From positions 372,001 through 436,000 of the forward strand of contig OX460916.1 of the NCBI GenBank assembly GCA_949788275.1: 64,000 bases of DNA, given 5' to 3'. The notes under the pieces were generated by a model, which saw nothing but the letters and a program-made list of their open reading frames with translations, did no database searches and had not been told where the DNA came from. The DNA comes from Weeksellaceae bacterium (GTDB lineage Bacteria > Bacteroidota > Bacteroidia > Flavobacteriales > Weeksellaceae). A program made the position numbers and the translations under genes. Of this stretch, positions 16,935 through 25,802 are shown piece after piece. Position 1 is the first letter of the stretch, and each line of letters starts with the position of its first letter.

Positions 16935-17095
16935 CTAAACCTTATAGATGGAAGATATAAGAAAATGAGAAAGGACAATCATAACACTAATCGAAATAGA
17001 TTCATGGACGTAATAGTATCCATTGAAGCTAGCCATCGTTTTTTAATCTTTTTCAGATAATAGTGTTTCTTTATTCAAAAAATAAAAAATAGTTC

Positions 17096-17104
17096 TATAT
17101 TTGC
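17096..17104 (+). promoter_or_regulatory. Minus-7 box TATATTTGC for rpsF operon
   Basis: Exact match to TAnnTTTGC, leaving a 5' UTR of roughly 35-40 nt before rpsF. Confidence 0.75.
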
Positions 17105-17147
17105 ACCTCGAAAAATAAAGTAATTAATAACAACAAAAAGTTTTAAA

Positions 17148-17495
17148 ATGACACATTACGAAACTGTTTTCATTTTAACTCCCGTTCTATCTGATGCTCA
17201 GGTAGAGGAAGCAGTTAAAAAGTACCACGATTTTGTGACTTCTAACGGAGCAGAAATCGTTGCTACTGAGAATTGGGGCTTAAAAAAATTAGCTTACCCT
17301 ATTCAAAACAAACGCAACGGATTCTACCACTTAGTAGAGTTCAAAACAGAAAATGCTGAGTTAGTTTCTCAGTTAGAGGTTGCTTACAAACGTGACGAGC
17401 GTTTAATCCGTTTCTTAACTGTAAAGTTAGATAAACACGGAATTGACTGGGCAGAAAAGCGCAGAACGAAATTAAAGTCTAACTCTAACAAGTAA
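17148..17495 (+). CDS. rpsF: 30S ribosomal protein S6
   Basis: A component of the 30S platform that pairs with S18. The 115 residues start [20 protein letters not shown] and contain the family stretch [20 protein letters not shown]. Length is normal. It heads the rpsF-rpsR-rplI operon, in the order common to many bacteria but without ssb between rpsF and rpsR, as usual in Bacteroidota. A consensus promoter box lies just upstream. Confidence 0.97.
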   Translation: MTHYETVFILTPVLSDAQVEEAVKKYHDFVTSNGAEIVATENWGLKKLAYPIQNKRNGFYHLVEFKTENAELVSQLEVAYKRDERLIRFLTVKLDKHGIDWAEKRRTKLKSNSNK

Positions 17496-17503
17496 TTACA
17501 GCT

Positions 17504-17806
17504 ATGGCAATCGACGATTTAGCAAAAAAAGCAGCAGGTGGAAACGAATCAGAAATTCGTTACCTATCTCCATTAGATATTGAAACGAAATCAACTGAAA
17601 AGTACTGTCGTTTCAAAAAGTTCGGTATCAAGTATGTAGATTACAAAGATGCTGGATTCTTAATTCAATTCGTGAATGAGCAAGGTAAAATCTTACCTCG
17701 TCGTTACACAGGAACTTCTTTGAAATACCAAAGAAAAGTTTCTAAAGCGATTAAAAGAGCACGTCATATGGCGTTAATGCCTTTCATCGGAGATCAATTA
17801 AAATAA
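17504..17806 (+). CDS. rpsR: 30S ribosomal protein S18
   Basis: A 100-aa S18 protein, somewhat longer at the N-terminus than the 75-aa E. coli form. The core [16 protein letters not shown] and [18 protein letters not shown] are diagnostic, followed by the basic [14 protein letters not shown] tail. It lies 8 nt after rpsF in the same operon. Confidence 0.96.
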   Translation: MAIDDLAKKAAGGNESEIRYLSPLDIETKSTEKYCRFKKFGIKYVDYKDAGFLIQFVNEQGKILPRRYTGTSLKYQRKVSKAIKRARHMALMPFIGDQLK

Positions 17807-17830
17807 TTAAAAACCTAAAAAAGATTTATC

Positions 17831-18481
17831 ATGAACGTAATTTTAAAACAAGATGTAGATGGTTTAGGTTTTGAATATGAAATTGTTTCAGTAAAACCTG
17901 GATACGCTCGTAACTTCTTAATCCCTCGTGGATTAGCGTTAGTGGCTACCCCTAAAAATATCACTGAATTAAATGTAGTTTTAGAAGCTCGTAAAGCGGA
18001 AGAAGCAGCATTAATCGCTGAAGCTACTACTAAATCTGCTAAATTAGAAGGTTTAGTCATTAAATTACAAGCGAAAGTTGGTTCTGGAGACAAATTATTT
18101 GGTTCTGTAAACAACGCAAACTTAGCTGAAGAATTAGTGAAAGCTGGTGTTGAAATCGAAAAGAAAAACATCAAAATCCCAGGAAATACAATCAAACGTC
18201 TTGGAAAATATACTGCTAAAGTACGTTTCCATAGAGAAGTTGAAATTGATTTCGATTTTGAAGTAACTCCAGATGCTGCATCTATTAAAGCGGCGGAAGA
18301 TGCTGCTAAAACAAGAGCAGAATTAGCGAAATTAGACGCTCAAAAAGCGGTAAGAGCGCAAGAAAGCAATGATGTAGGTTTCAACTATGATAACCCTATC
18401 TATGCGAATCAAAAGAAAGAAGTTAAAGTAGAAGAAGTTGAAGAAACTGAAGTTGTTGAAGAGACACCATCAGAAGATTAA
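17831..18481 (+). CDS. rplI: 50S ribosomal protein L9 with C-terminal extension
   Basis: L9 binds 23S rRNA domain V and spans the ribosome surface. The N-terminal domain is typical (MNVILKQDVDGLGF, then VKPGYARNFLIPRGLA) and is joined by the long helix to the C-terminal domain. Standard L9 is about 148 aa; this one is 216, with about 65 extra residues rich in Ala, Lys and then Glu/Val, ending EEVEETEVVEETPSED. It is the last gene of its operon and is followed by a strong terminator. Confidence 0.95.
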   Translation: MNVILKQDVDGLGFEYEIVSVKPGYARNFLIPRGLALVATPKNITELNVVLEARKAEEAALIAEATTKSAKLEGLVIKLQAKVGSGDKLFGSVNNANLAEELVKAGVEIEKKNIKIPGNTIKRLGKYTAKVRFHREVEIDFDFEVTPDAASIKAAEDAAKTRAELAKLDAQKAVRAQESNDVGFNYDNPIYANQKKEVKVEEVEETEVVEETPSED

Positions 18482-18505
18482 TTTCACACTTTTAATCGAT
18501 CATAT

Positions 18506-18538
18506 AAAAAAGCCGTTGTCATTGACAACGGCTTTTTT
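18506..18538. terminator. Terminator after rplI
   Basis: 15-bp perfect stem AAAAAAGCCGTTGTC/GACAACGGCTTTTTT with a 3-nt loop. A- and T-runs on both sides let it serve the converging 18553-19431 gene as well. Confidence 0.9.
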
Positions 18539-18552
18539 TATGCATCCGAATT

Positions 18553-19431
18553 TTAAATCAAATCCGTTAGCGCCTCTTTTAAGTCGGGGAAAATATAGCG
18601 ATAGCCTGATTTCTCAACTTTCCTCGTCGATAAGCGACTTCCTTTTAAGATCAAATCACTCATTTCACCTAAACCAGTTCGTACGAAAAATGCCGGGACA
18701 GAAGGCATTATAAAGGGCCTGTTCAAAGAATCTGCTAATTGGCGATTGAATGCGTCCTGATTTAATTTTGCTGGTGAAACGGCATTGTAATTCCCCTTTA
18801 TGGTGTCATCTTCCACCGCTTTTATATACAGCCCACACAAGTCTTCTAAATGAATCCAGGGCATCCATTGCTTACCGGTTCCTAAATTTGCGCCTAAACC
18901 GACTTTGAATGGTTTTTTTAGGACGTCCAATGCTCCTCCTTGCTGAGATAAAACCATGGAAGTTCGTAAACAGACAACACGAGTGCCTAAGGCTTGAAAT
19001 TGATAAGCCGCTTTTTCCCAATCAACGCAAATTTGAGCTAAAAAATCAGATCCAGCAGGATCCTCTTCCTCGAAAATACGGTCCGAAGTCACTTGGCCAT
19101 AATAACTCGATCCTGATGCAGAAATGAATGTACGTAATTCGGGGGCATAGTCTTTTGCGTATTTAAACAACAGGTTTGCGGTATCAATTCGACTGCTGTG
19201 AATGAGTTTTTTATAGGTGGGTGTCCATCGGTGACTAATACTGGCACCAGCTAAGTGGATGATCACGTCCACCTCTTCAAAAGCCTGGGTATCTATTTTT
19301 TCGCGATCCCAATAAAAATCACCTTTCCCTTTTTGATGCGATAACGTCCTGACGTTATGCCCTTTTGCCTTTAGCTGTGGAACTAATCTTTGCCCTACTA
19401 AACCAGATGCTCCTGTAATCAAGATATTCAT
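18553..19431 (-). CDS. TIGR01777-family NAD-dependent epimerase-like protein
   Basis: A 292-aa extended short-chain dehydrogenase of the SulA/YfcH-like group. The nucleotide-binding loop is ITGASGLVGQRL at the N-terminus, VIIHLAGASISHRWT marks the second strand, and SASGSSYYG replaces the usual catalytic YxxxK motif. A C-terminal DUF1731-like segment is present (LGEMSDLILKGSRLS). The substrate is unknown; such proteins have also been linked to cell division control in cyanobacteria. Confidence 0.9.
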   Translation of the reverse strand: MNILITGASGLVGQRLVPQLKAKGHNVRTLSHQKGKGDFYWDREKIDTQAFEEVDVIIHLAGASISHRWTPTYKKLIHSSRIDTANLLFKYAKDYAPELRTFISASGSSYYGQVTSDRIFEEEDPAGSDFLAQICVDWEKAAYQFQALGTRVVCLRTSMVLSQQGGALDVLKKPFKVGLGANLGTGKQWMPWIHLEDLCGLYIKAVEDDTIKGNYNAVSPAKLNQDAFNRQLADSLNRPFIMPSVPAFFVRTGLGEMSDLILKGSRLSTRKVEKSGYRYIFPDLKEALTDLI

Positions 19432-19474
19432 ATCTATTTTTTTCCTAATTTAGCTTATTCCTAAAAGATAACCA

Positions 19475-20338
19475 ATGTCAAAGTTTCGAATTCCTTTTAT
19501 GCGAATGGAAAAAGATGAAAAAAATAAATTGAAACTCCAGATATTCAATGTTATTTTTGAAGCCAATACACCGTACGGAAAACTGTTCGACGTGACACTT
19601 TTGGGGCTAATCCTCAGCAATGTTGGCCTAGTAATGCTCGAGTCTATTCCAACGATCAATGCGCGCTATCACACCACCTTAATCATCCTCGAATGGATAT
19701 TAGCCATCTTGTTTACCATTGAATATGCATTGCGTATTTATTGCGTAAAGAATTCTTGGCGCTATATTTTTAGTTTCTATGGTGTCATCGATTTATTATG
19801 TATAATTCCGTTTTACCTTGGATTGGTATTCCCAGGAGCAAAATCATTATCGAATATCAAGATTTTGCGCCTTTTAAGAGTCTTTCGAATTTTTAACCTC
19901 ACTCAATTTACACGCGGAAGAAATGTCCTTATACTCGGTTTGCGCCAAAGTAGAGATAAAATTGTGGTCTTCTTATCCTTCGTGATTCTGATTGTGGTGG
20001 TTATTGGATCGATTATGTATGTGATTGAAGGTGATCACCCCGAATCGGGCTTTACCAGTATACCCGTTAGTATCTATTGGGCAATTGTGACATTAACAAC
20101 CGTCGGCTATGGGGATGTTACACCGGTGACTAGTCTCGGTCAAGCACTATCGTCGCTTGTCATGATCGTCGGTTATGGAATTATCGCCGTACCAACAGGA
20201 ATCGTATCCATGGAAATGAATAAAGCGGCCAGAGCAGATGTGCCAACGAATACCGATGTTTGCCATCACTGTGGTGATGATTACCATATGGATGGCGCTA
20301 AGTTTTGTAAAACATGCGGAAACATCCTCAATCCATAA
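19475..20338 (+). CDS. Voltage-gated-type potassium channel with C-terminal zinc ribbon
   Basis: A 287-aa six-helix channel. The S4-like segment has a basic residue every third position (KILRLLRVFRIF), and the selectivity filter is TTVGYGD in the pore loop before the last helix (about residues 207-213). After S6 comes a short linker and four cysteines arranged CHHCG...FCKTCG, a predicted zinc ribbon at residues about 262-284. K+ selectivity follows from the filter; the zinc ribbon's role is unknown. It is transcribed away from the epimerase-like gene. Confidence 0.92.
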   Translation: MSKFRIPFMRMEKDEKNKLKLQIFNVIFEANTPYGKLFDVTLLGLILSNVGLVMLESIPTINARYHTTLIILEWILAILFTIEYALRIYCVKNSWRYIFSFYGVIDLLCIIPFYLGLVFPGAKSLSNIKILRLLRVFRIFNLTQFTRGRNVLILGLRQSRDKIVVFLSFVILIVVVIGSIMYVIEGDHPESGFTSIPVSIYWAIVTLTTVGYGDVTPVTSLGQALSSLVMIVGYGIIAVPTGIVSMEMNKAARADVPTNTDVCHHCGDDYHMDGAKFCKTCGNILNP

Positions 20339-20378
20339 GGGAAAGAGAATCGTTATGACTTGGATAATTCGCTTGTAT

Positions 20379-21344
20379 TTATTCTAATTTAATGGAGTGT
20401 TTGTTGTCGATTTTATTGACTTGGTCGTAATTTTTGGTATAATTAATCGACATATTTAATTCATAACCCACCAGCATAAGAATCACATTGAAATAGACAA
20501 AAATCATCATAATCATCACTAACCCCAAAGACCCGTATAATAAATCGATATTGCTGAAATTCTTTAAGTAAATATTAAAACCAATAACGGTGATGACAAA
20601 TAAGATCGATGTGAGAATTGCGCCTGGTAGAACCGTGCTTTTCGATTTTTTATGGTTGGGCCCAAACGAGTATAACATGCACATAGACACAAAGTAAAAC
20701 ATAAAGACAGCCAAGTAATTAATTAAATAAGACACCTTTCCCAAGATAGATAAAAACTCGACGGTCGTTAAATACCGCCAAATAACCGCTGAATAATAAG
20801 AGATAAAAACCTGTAGAATAATAAATAATGTAAAAAACAAGGTCAAGATAATCGAAATTAATCTCGATTTCGAGTTCTTCCGCTTGATGTAAACATCTTG
20901 ATAGGAGACATTAAACCCGTTGATAATTCCTTGAATACCATTCGACGACATAAAAATCGTAATAAGAATTAAATACCAATTGACTTGTTTTTTACCCTGC
21001 TGCTGTGTGGTGTTTTCAATGTAGGTAATGACTTCGGTACTCAATTGTTCAGGCAATAGTTGTGGGAGTAACTGACTAAATAATAAATGCCGAATATCTT
21101 CGTAATAAGGAATATGGGGTAAGATGCTGAAAAGGAATAACAAAAAAGGGAACATACTAAAAAACAAGATCCAAGATACAGCCGCTGAGCGTAATGGAAA
21201 GTTACCTTTCATCACCCGAATCCAAAATACTTTCAAAAAATCGTGGTAGGTAATCGACGATGTCTCATTAATCGTCGTGGCCTTGGTCCAATCTTTCAAA
21301 AAATTTATTCCTGAATAGTGCTTAAAAATCTGGATAATGCGCAT
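20379..21344 (-). CDS. YihY/BrkB-family inner-membrane protein
   Basis: A 321-aa polytopic protein with about six transmembrane segments and the family pattern SAAVSWILFFSMFPFLLFLF and GSLGLVMIMMIFVYFNVILM. I begin at the ATG at 21344; a TTG 27 nt upstream would sit against the divergent rlmH start. The family was once called ribonuclease BN in error; its function is unknown, perhaps in envelope transport. The C-terminus carries a short charged tail. Confidence 0.88.
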   Translation of the reverse strand: MRIIQIFKHYSGINFLKDWTKATTINETSSITYHDFLKVFWIRVMKGNFPLRSAAVSWILFFSMFPFLLFLFSILPHIPYYEDIRHLLFSQLLPQLLPEQLSTEVITYIENTTQQQGKKQVNWYLILITIFMSSNGIQGIINGFNVSYQDVYIKRKNSKSRLISIILTLFFTLFIILQVFISYYSAVIWRYLTTVEFLSILGKVSYLINYLAVFMFYFVSMCMLYSFGPNHKKSKSTVLPGAILTSILFVITVIGFNIYLKNFSNIDLLYGSLGLVMIMMIFVYFNVILMLVGYELNMSINYTKNYDQVNKIDNKHSIKLE

Positions 21345-21370
21345 ATTTTTGTATTTCAATTTATTTCCCA

Positions 21371-21844
21371 ATGAATATTACCACTATTTGTATCGGCAAA
21401 ACGGACGAAAAAGCAATAGAGTTGTTATTGCAAAAGTATGAAAATAGACTACCATCTCACATTAATTATCAACGCATTGAGATACCCGACCTTAAAAATC
21501 GTAAAAATCTAAGTGAAATCCAACAAAAAGAGAAAGAAGGCGAGTTAATACTGGGTAAAATTCAATCCACCGATTTTGTTATTATCCTCGATGAAAAAGG
21601 GAAACAGCCAACATCAAAACAATTAGCCGATCTTATTCAGCAGTATATGAATCAAGCGGTTCGCAACCTTGTCTTTGTTATTGGGGGGCCTTATGGTTTT
21701 AGTGAAGCTGTTTATAGTCGGGGTAATCAAAAGATGGCCCTATCCAATATGACGTTCACTCATCAAATGGTTCGTTTGTTTTTGACCGAACAACTTTACC
21801 GTGGATTTACTATCTTGCAGGGTAAACCTTATCACCATGAATAA
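21371..21844 (+). CDS. rlmH: 23S rRNA pseudouridine-1915 N3-methyltransferase
   Basis: RlmH is a SPOUT-class enzyme that methylates pseudouridine 1915 in helix 69 of 23S rRNA on assembled ribosomes. The 157-aa protein has the knot motifs VIILDEKGKQPTSKQLA and FVIGGPYGFSEAVY, and the typical C-terminus LTEQLYRGFTILQGKPYHH. It overlaps the following CPBP gene by 8 nt and opens a run of five genes on the plus strand. Confidence 0.96.
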   Translation: MNITTICIGKTDEKAIELLLQKYENRLPSHINYQRIEIPDLKNRKNLSEIQQKEKEGELILGKIQSTDFVIILDEKGKQPTSKQLADLIQQYMNQAVRNLVFVIGGPYGFSEAVYSRGNQKMALSNMTFTHQMVRLFLTEQLYRGFTILQGKPYHHE

Positions 21845-22652
21845 GTTGGAATCAAACGCTGTTCAAGAGCCTTCTTTCGCCATTGCGAAAGCCTTTTTTT
21901 ATGCCTTTATGGCGATAATCACCATTCAAGTAGTGGGCGGTGTTTTTGTCCTTCCAGGTTATTTTTACCCGGTGTTGAATCATTTTATGATGCCATTCGG
22001 ATTCTTCGTTAGTTTTCTAGCAAGTATTGCTATTTTATTAACATCGACGAAGGCCTCTACCGCTTATTTAAAGAAAGAATTGTTTCAAAAAAACAAAAGC
22101 ATGTCCATTTTATTATCCATAGGGATCTGGTTTTGTTTTTTACCCATAGCCGAATATTCGACCACCTTAATCCCTAAAACAGGCCCTCTAGAAGAAATGT
22201 ATAAAACCTTTGAGGCCAATTTTTCAACACTTTTAAATTATAAGGTGGCAGGGTTTATCATGGTATGTATTTTAGCCCCCATCTTTGAAGAAATCATTTT
22301 CAGAGGGATTATCTTAAAAGGAATGCTTAATTATAAAGTACACCCAGCAGTTGCAATTGTTGTTAGTGGAATTATTTTTGGTATTGCCCACTTAAACCCT
22401 TGGCAATTTGTCGGTGCCGGAATCTTGGGGATTATCTTCGGATTCATTTATTACCGTACAAAGTCCTTATGTATACCCATCCTATTGCATGCCTTAAACA
22501 ATTGTTTATCTTTCGGATTAATGCTCTATTACGGTGGTGTTGAAGAATCTGTTTTTGAAGAATCTCACTACTTTATTATTCCGGGAATGACAATAATGGC
22601 CTTGTTATTCAGCTATTTACTGATTAGAACAACCAAAAAAATAAACATATAA
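21837..22652 (+). CDS. CPBP-family intramembrane metalloprotease
   Basis: A 271-aa membrane protein of the CAAX protease/bacteriocin-processing (Abi) family. I start at the ATG at 21837, inside the rlmH 3' end; an upstream ATG would only read rlmH sequence. Motif 1 is EEIIFRG (EExxxR), motif 2 is FGIAHLN, and motif 3 has the HALNN histidine. About seven to eight helices are predicted. The substrate is unknown. Its stop overlaps the start of the next gene (TAATG). Confidence 0.88.
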   Translation: MNKLESNAVQEPSFAIAKAFFYAFMAIITIQVVGGVFVLPGYFYPVLNHFMMPFGFFVSFLASIAILLTSTKASTAYLKKELFQKNKSMSILLSIGIWFCFLPIAEYSTTLIPKTGPLEEMYKTFEANFSTLLNYKVAGFIMVCILAPIFEEIIFRGIILKGMLNYKVHPAVAIVVSGIIFGIAHLNPWQFVGAGILGIIFGFIYYRTKSLCIPILLHALNNCLSFGLMLYYGGVEESVFEESHYFIIPGMTIMALLFSYLLIRTTKKINI

Positions 22653-23227
22653 TGGAAATCGTTTTTGCTACCCATAACCAACATAAATTAGAGGAAGTTA
22701 TGCAAATGCTTCCTGAAAATATTTCATTATTGTCATTAGACGATATTGGCTTTAATCAGGAAATAGAAGAAACAGGGGATACTTTTGCGTTAAATGCGGC
22801 TATAAAAGCGAAGGTTATTAGCGCTTCGACCGAAAGAAATGTCTTTGCCGATGATTCAGGCTTAGTAATCGAAGCCTTAAATGGAGCACCCGGAATTTAC
22901 TCTGCTCGCTATGCAGGTACGGGGAATTCAAAAGACAATATTGTCAAAGTATTGAACGAGTTAAAAGGAGAAACCAATCGGAACGCTTACTTTATCGCTG
23001 TTATTTGCCTTATCTTAGATAAAAAAGAATACTATTTCGAGGGCCGTATAAACGGTACAATCACCGAAGAGATAATGGGTGAAGAGGGTTTCGGCTACGA
23101 TCCTATTTTTATTCCAGAAGGCCACAGCCTTTCTTTTGCTCAAATGTCGCCCGAGCAAAAGAACAGCCTAAGCCACCGTGGCAAAGCTGTAGAATTATTA
23201 CACGATTTTTTATTAAAAAAACACTAA
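22652..23227 (+). CDS. Non-canonical purine NTP pyrophosphatase (RdgB/HAM1)
   Basis: Hydrolyses dITP, ITP and XTP to the monophosphates, keeping deaminated purines out of nucleic acids. The 191-aa protein starts with the substrate-binding motif FATHNQHKLEEV, has the metal-binding DDSGLVIEALNGAPGIYSAR and ends with GFGYDPIF and SHRGKA. It is coupled to the CPBP gene by an overlapping TAATG and followed by rnz after 1 nt. Confidence 0.95.
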   Translation: MEIVFATHNQHKLEEVMQMLPENISLLSLDDIGFNQEIEETGDTFALNAAIKAKVISASTERNVFADDSGLVIEALNGAPGIYSARYAGTGNSKDNIVKVLNELKGETNRNAYFIAVICLILDKKEYYFEGRINGTITEEIMGEEGFGYDPIFIPEGHSLSFAQMSPEQKNSLSHRGKAVELLHDFLLKKH

Positions 23228-23228
23228 A

Positions 23229-24149
23229 TTGAGTATCAAACTAACTATACTTGGCTTTAATTCGGCTGTCCCAACGGCCAATTCCTATCCTACATCACAG
23301 TTGTTAAATATCGAAGAACGCTATTTTCTAATCGATTGTGGCGAGGGAACACAGGTGCAACTGCGCCGATCAAAAGCTAAATTTAATCGCATTAATCATA
23401 TTTTTATCTCCCATCTGCACGGGGATCATGTATTTGGATTAATCGGACTTATTTCAACCTTGCAGCTGCTAGGAAGAGATACACCATTAAATATCTATGG
23501 TCCTTTAGGTATCAAAGAATTCATTCTTAATCAACTAAAATTCACCGAATCGGTTTGCTCTTTCGAATTGGCTTTTCACGAATTAACGGGTAAAAAATCG
23601 GTGTTGGTCTACGAAGACAACTTAATTGAAGTCTATACCATTCCACTTAATCACCGCGTATACACCAATGGCTATTTGTTCAGAGAGAAACCGAAAGCGA
23701 GACGACTGAACATGGATGCCATTGCGGAGTTCAATGAAATTGAAATATGCGATTACCAGAACATCAAGAACGGAAAAGATGTCGTCTTAGAGTCGGGTCA
23801 AGTCATCGAAAACAGTTACCTCACCTTCGATCCACATAAATCGCTTAGCTATGCCTTTTGTTCAGACACCAAGTATAAACCAGACATCGTTCCCATTATA
23901 CAAAATGTCGATTTGTTATACCACGAAAGCACCTTTTTGCACGAACTAAAAGACCTCGCTTTATATACCGGGCATAGCACCGCCAAAGAAGCAGGAATGA
24001 TTGCAAAACAAGCCAATGTGGGGCAATTGATTTTGGGGCATTTCTCGAATCGCTACCACGATTATGACATACTTTTAAAAGAAGCTCAAGCGGAATTTCC
24101 AAACACCATTTTACCAAAAATATTGGGGACCATTAAGATTAAATCATAA
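23229..24149 (+). CDS. rnz: Ribonuclease Z
   Basis: Trims the 3' end of tRNA precursors. The 306-aa metallo-beta-lactamase enzyme has the zinc-binding HLHGDH in FISHLHGDHVFGL (about residue 60), DCGEGTQVQLRR before it, and C-terminal HFSNRY. The start is taken as TTG (TTGAGTATCAAA) because it gives the conserved N-terminus KLTILGFNSAVP and no ATG is available. It is 1 nt downstream of the pyrophosphatase gene. Confidence 0.94.
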   Translation: MSIKLTILGFNSAVPTANSYPTSQLLNIEERYFLIDCGEGTQVQLRRSKAKFNRINHIFISHLHGDHVFGLIGLISTLQLLGRDTPLNIYGPLGIKEFILNQLKFTESVCSFELAFHELTGKKSVLVYEDNLIEVYTIPLNHRVYTNGYLFREKPKARRLNMDAIAEFNEIEICDYQNIKNGKDVVLESGQVIENSYLTFDPHKSLSYAFCSDTKYKPDIVPIIQNVDLLYHESTFLHELKDLALYTGHSTAKEAGMIAKQANVGQLILGHFSNRYHDYDILLKEAQAEFPNTILPKILGTIKIKS

Positions 24150-24244
24150 CCCCATTTCATGGCGAAGATCAGGCCTAAATCCATCCGGCAATCGTTTGAT
24201 GGCCAGACGATTTTGTTAATAAAAACAGTTGAATTTATCAAAAT

Positions 24245-25348
24245 TTGAGTAAATTTATAGAACCATCGGTATCGATAGCTCACAACAATAACCAACCAAA
24301 TTATACCGTTTTGACTCAACTAAAAACTAAAAAAAACAAAAAAGGGAAGAAGCGCTGGGTCGCTTTAACCATAATACTCGTACTCGGATTGGGAACGTTT
24401 ACGGCATTTACCTATTCACCATGGCCCTCTGCGATGTTCTTTCGCGTCGTATTCGATTATGCAGGCAATAAAGGCAATAACGAATTAGCTGTATTCGTGC
24501 CCAAAGGCATCGAAAAAGTAAGCGATGTATGCTATGATCAAAATAGTCAAGATGCGGTACTCGATCTCTATTACGCGCCAACAGAAGTAAAAGCCAAAGG
24601 AAAATTGCCACTCATTGTCTGGGTACACGGAGGCGCATGGATTTCAGGCGATAAAAGTCACCTCGAAAATTACGCCCGCATCTTGGCGGGAAAAGGGTTT
24701 ATTGTAGCGGCTGTCAATTACTCTTTGGCACCAAAATACCACTACCCATTACCTGTAGAACAAGTCAATCAAGCCTTGGCTTTTTTAACCAAACACGCCA
24801 ATGCTTACTCCATTAATTCTGCCGCCCTATTTATGGCAGGTGATTCTGCAGGCTCACATATTATTGCTCAAGTAGCTAATTGCATTACCGAAGAAAGTTA
24901 TGCGGAACTAATGAACATAGAACCCGCTATTCAACCTACGCAGTTAAAAGGGCTACTCTTGCATTGTGGTGCTTACAATGCCGAAGTTATCGATATGCAG
25001 GGCGACTTTAAAAACTTTTTAACCACCGTGCTATGGTCGTATAGCGGACAAGAAAATTTTAAAACTCACCCCGAATTCAAATCAGCCTCTGTCGTGAATT
25101 ACGTCACCAAAAACTTTCCTCCAAGCTTTATCTCTGCCGGAAACGACGATCCATTATTAAGTCAATCCCAAGAAATGGCCCAAGCGCTAAGGAATCAGCA
25201 AGTGGTAGTGGACATTTTGTTCTTCCCCACCGATTATACGCCCAAATTACCCCATGAATACCAATTCAATCTCACCACAGAGGCCGCGAAAAAAGCCCTC
25301 CATCAAAGTGTTGTTTTTATGCAAAACCAATTGGAATCACCCCAGTAA
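24245..25348 (+). CDS. Alpha/beta hydrolase (HSL-like esterase), membrane-anchored
   Basis: A 367-aa protein with an N-terminal transmembrane helix (WVALTIILVLGLGTFTAF) after a Lys-rich segment, then a hydrolase domain. The oxyanion-hole motif is HGGAWISG, the nucleophile motif GDSAGS, and the acid and base are likely in GNDDPLL and LPHEYQF. The group resembles BD-FAE/HSL esterases acting on short acyl esters. The start is a TTG; no ATG precedes the membrane helix. It follows rnz by 95 nt. Confidence 0.88.
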   Translation: MSKFIEPSVSIAHNNNQPNYTVLTQLKTKKNKKGKKRWVALTIILVLGLGTFTAFTYSPWPSAMFFRVVFDYAGNKGNNELAVFVPKGIEKVSDVCYDQNSQDAVLDLYYAPTEVKAKGKLPLIVWVHGGAWISGDKSHLENYARILAGKGFIVAAVNYSLAPKYHYPLPVEQVNQALAFLTKHANAYSINSAALFMAGDSAGSHIIAQVANCITEESYAELMNIEPAIQPTQLKGLLLHCGAYNAEVIDMQGDFKNFLTTVLWSYSGQENFKTHPEFKSASVVNYVTKNFPPSFISAGNDDPLLSQSQEMAQALRNQQVVVDILFFPTDYTPKLPHEYQFNLTTEAAKKALHQSVVFMQNQLESPQ

Positions 25349-25369
25349 ATTGACCATTTAACTTATTTT

Positions 25370-25461
25370 GGGCGATCCCTTCGGGCGGGCTATCCGCACT
25401 CGCTTTTCGGTTCCGTTGCCCTCCACCAAAAAGCTCAAACAAATGCTCCTATCCCTAGCGC
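25370..25461 (+). repeat. Dispersed intergenic hairpin repeat, copy B
   Basis: Contains CGGGCTATCCGC, the middle ACTCGCTTTT...AAAAGCTCAAAC and the end block CTATCCCTAGCGC. It is closest to copy E (57366-57442) and differs from copies A, C and D in lacking GCGGCCGCTGCGCGCC. It sits just after the hydrolase stop. The remaining gap to 25777 is AT-rich and shows nothing else. Confidence 0.75.
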
Positions 25462-25777
25462 GGCTTGAGGGGGATATGGAAATTCCGTTTTCAAATTCAT
25501 CAACCAGAATTTCAAATTTGACAACCCAAGAATGTTCTGAAAAAGCTCTTGAACTTTCTCTCATAAAGGAATTGTTTTAAGCCATGGTGGTCGCTATCCA
25601 TAGCCCTTCTAGATCAACAAACTATTTCATTTTTCCTGCGCTAAAAAGAGGAAAATTCCTTAAAAATGCACATTTCAGGTAAAAATTAGTATAACTGAGT
25701 ATTTGAATAGTGTTTTGTAAGTATTTATTTATCAAGAATGTAGCGTTATTGAGTATTTCATTTTTTAGTTATTTGTT

Positions 25778-25785
25778 TATTTTTG
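25778..25785 (+). promoter_or_regulatory. Minus-7 box TATTTTTG for the outer-membrane protein
   Basis: Consensus-type box 17 nt before the ATG at 25803. It lies inside the longer open frame that starts at 25710, which is why I prefer the later start. Confidence 0.55.
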
Positions 25786-25802
25786 AACAAAATTTTAAAC
25801 AT

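Larger units (their letters stand above)
16270..17095. other. Gene-free, AT-rich region with palindromes
   Basis: About 830 bp without a convincing coding frame, tRNA or rRNA, between ccoG and the ribosomal operon. It holds three separately listed structures: a hairpin flanked by direct repeats, a 20-bp palindrome, and a 16-bp-arm inverted repeat. The rest shows nothing I can name. It could host a non-coding RNA. Confidence 0.5.

Noticed and set aside
21371-21371. Longer TTG start for the YihY gene touching rlmH
   Set aside because: The ATG at 21344 gives the normal family N-terminus and leaves room for divergent promoters.
25368-25580. 70-codon frame (+) and 68-codon frame (-) after the hydrolase gene
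   Set aside because: Both cross repeat B; no motif, no promoter.
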